Of a stretch of DNA of 5,996 nucleotides, positions 5,560 through 5,996 are shown piece after piece. Position 1 is the first letter of the stretch; every line of letters starts with the position of its first letter. This DNA comes from an uncultured Thermomicrobiales bacterium (GTDB lineage: Bacteria > Chloroflexota > Chloroflexia > Thermomicrobiales > UBA6265), in contig CADCWH010000134.1 of NCBI GenBank assembly GCA_902806395.1, positions 1 through 5,996 of the forward strand, read 5' to 3'. A program made the translations under genes and the position numbers. The notes under the pieces are model-generated. The model was given only the letters and a program-made list of their open reading frames with translations. It searched no databases and was not told the DNA's origin.

Positions 5560-5996
5560 ATGGGTGACGCATTCCCGACGTATAGGGTCGCGGCGGTGCA
5601 GGCGGCGCCGGTGTTCTTGGACCGGGACGCCTCCGTCGCCAAAGCTTGTCGCCTGATCACCGAGGCAGGCGCGCACGGAGCGCGGTTGGCGGTCTTTGGG
5701 GAGACGTGGCTGCCGGGCTACCCGATCTGGCTCGATATCGCGCCCGGCGCCGGCCTGTGGGACCATGAACCGGCCAAGGAGATCTTCGCGCGCTTCGTCG
5801 CCAACGCCGTAGAGGTGCCTGGCCCGGCGATCGATGCCCTCGGAATGGCCGCTGCCGAAGCGGGGTGTGCCGTGGTGATGGGCATCAACGAGCGGGAGCG
5901 CGGTCGCTCGTCCGGCACCTTGTACAACTCGATCATCTCCCTCGGTGCTGACGGCCGTCTGCTCGGCAAGCATCGGAAGTTGATTCCGACCTACAC
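5560..5996 (+). CDS. Nitrilase / carbon-nitrogen hydrolase, 5' part (runs off the window)
   Basis: The first 145 residues of a nitrilase-superfamily enzyme are present; the rest lies beyond the window. These enzymes hydrolyse nitriles or amides with a Glu-Lys-Cys triad. Visible landmarks are the opening strand YRVAAVQAAPVFLDRDASVAKA (8-29), the catalytic Glu48 in FGETWLPGYPIW, and the catalytic Lys140 in GKHRKLIPTY at the very end. LYNSIISLGADG (121-132) is the usual strand pair before that lysine. The catalytic Cys should appear roughly 30-40 residues further on. FGETWLPGYP with HRKLIPT fits true nitrilases and cyanide hydratase relatives better than amidases, so an organic nitrile substrate is likely but not proven. 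The ATG at 5560 has GGGG about eight bases upstream. In-frame GTGs at 5551 and 5539 are alternatives, and an in-frame TGA at 5533 caps the extension. The gene is divergent from the selenoprotein operon. Confidence 0.92.
   Translation, partial: MGDAFPTYRVAAVQAAPVFLDRDASVAKACRLITEAGAHGARLAVFGETWLPGYPIWLDIAPGAGLWDHEPAKEIFARFVANAVEVPGPAIDALGMAAAEAGCAVVMGINERERGRSSGTLYNSIISLGADGRLLGKHRKLIPTY

Overview
The window is high-GC bacterial DNA with tightly packed genes on both strands. The secreted solute-binding protein has an Ala/Ser/Pro/Thr linker straight after its signal peptide (ATPGASPAASPAGSP). I associate such linkers with Thermomicrobia/Sphaerobacter-like Chloroflexota. That is an inference from style, not from a marker gene. 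I found no rRNA, tRNA, CRISPR array, insertion sequence or phage gene.

Layout, left to right. (1) On the minus strand, 3-1766 is a complete family-5 extracellular solute-binding protein of a dipeptide/oligopeptide-type ABC transporter. (2) A 370-base divergent intergenic region follows. (3) On the plus strand, about 2136-3326 is an M20-family metallo-amidohydrolase, followed 8 bases later by a small, weakly supported membrane or lipoprotein gene (3335-3805). (4) A strong hairpin at 3824-3865 lies between convergent genes. (5) On the minus strand there is a two-gene operon, 5363->4584 and 4549->3869. Both genes encode thioredoxin-fold proteins. (6) A second divergent intergenic region follows. 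(7) On the plus strand, 5560 to the window end is the first 145 residues of a nitrilase-type carbon-nitrogen hydrolase.

The main result is region 5. Each redox gene is interrupted by one in-frame TGA, and in both genes that TGA falls where the family has its catalytic cysteine: W-A-S-W-(TGA)-R-C in the TlpA/ResA-like protein and G-D-W-(TGA)-P-Y-C in the peroxiredoxin-like protein. Just downstream of each TGA, a GC-rich hairpin with a G at loop position 2 has the layout expected of a bacterial SECIS element (loop starting 21 and 17 nt after the TGA). I therefore read both as selenoproteins, arranged as a tandem selenocysteine redox operon. Ordinary gene calling would split each gene, start the pieces at internal TTG/GTG codons, or call a long spurious antisense ORF (4488-5516) instead.

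The two redox proteins probably work together, for example as a thiol reductase and a peroxidase, but that is inferred only from their adjacency and folds. The solute-binding protein and the amidohydrolase diverge from one control region and could handle uptake and cleavage of peptide-like or N-acyl compounds, which is also only an inference.
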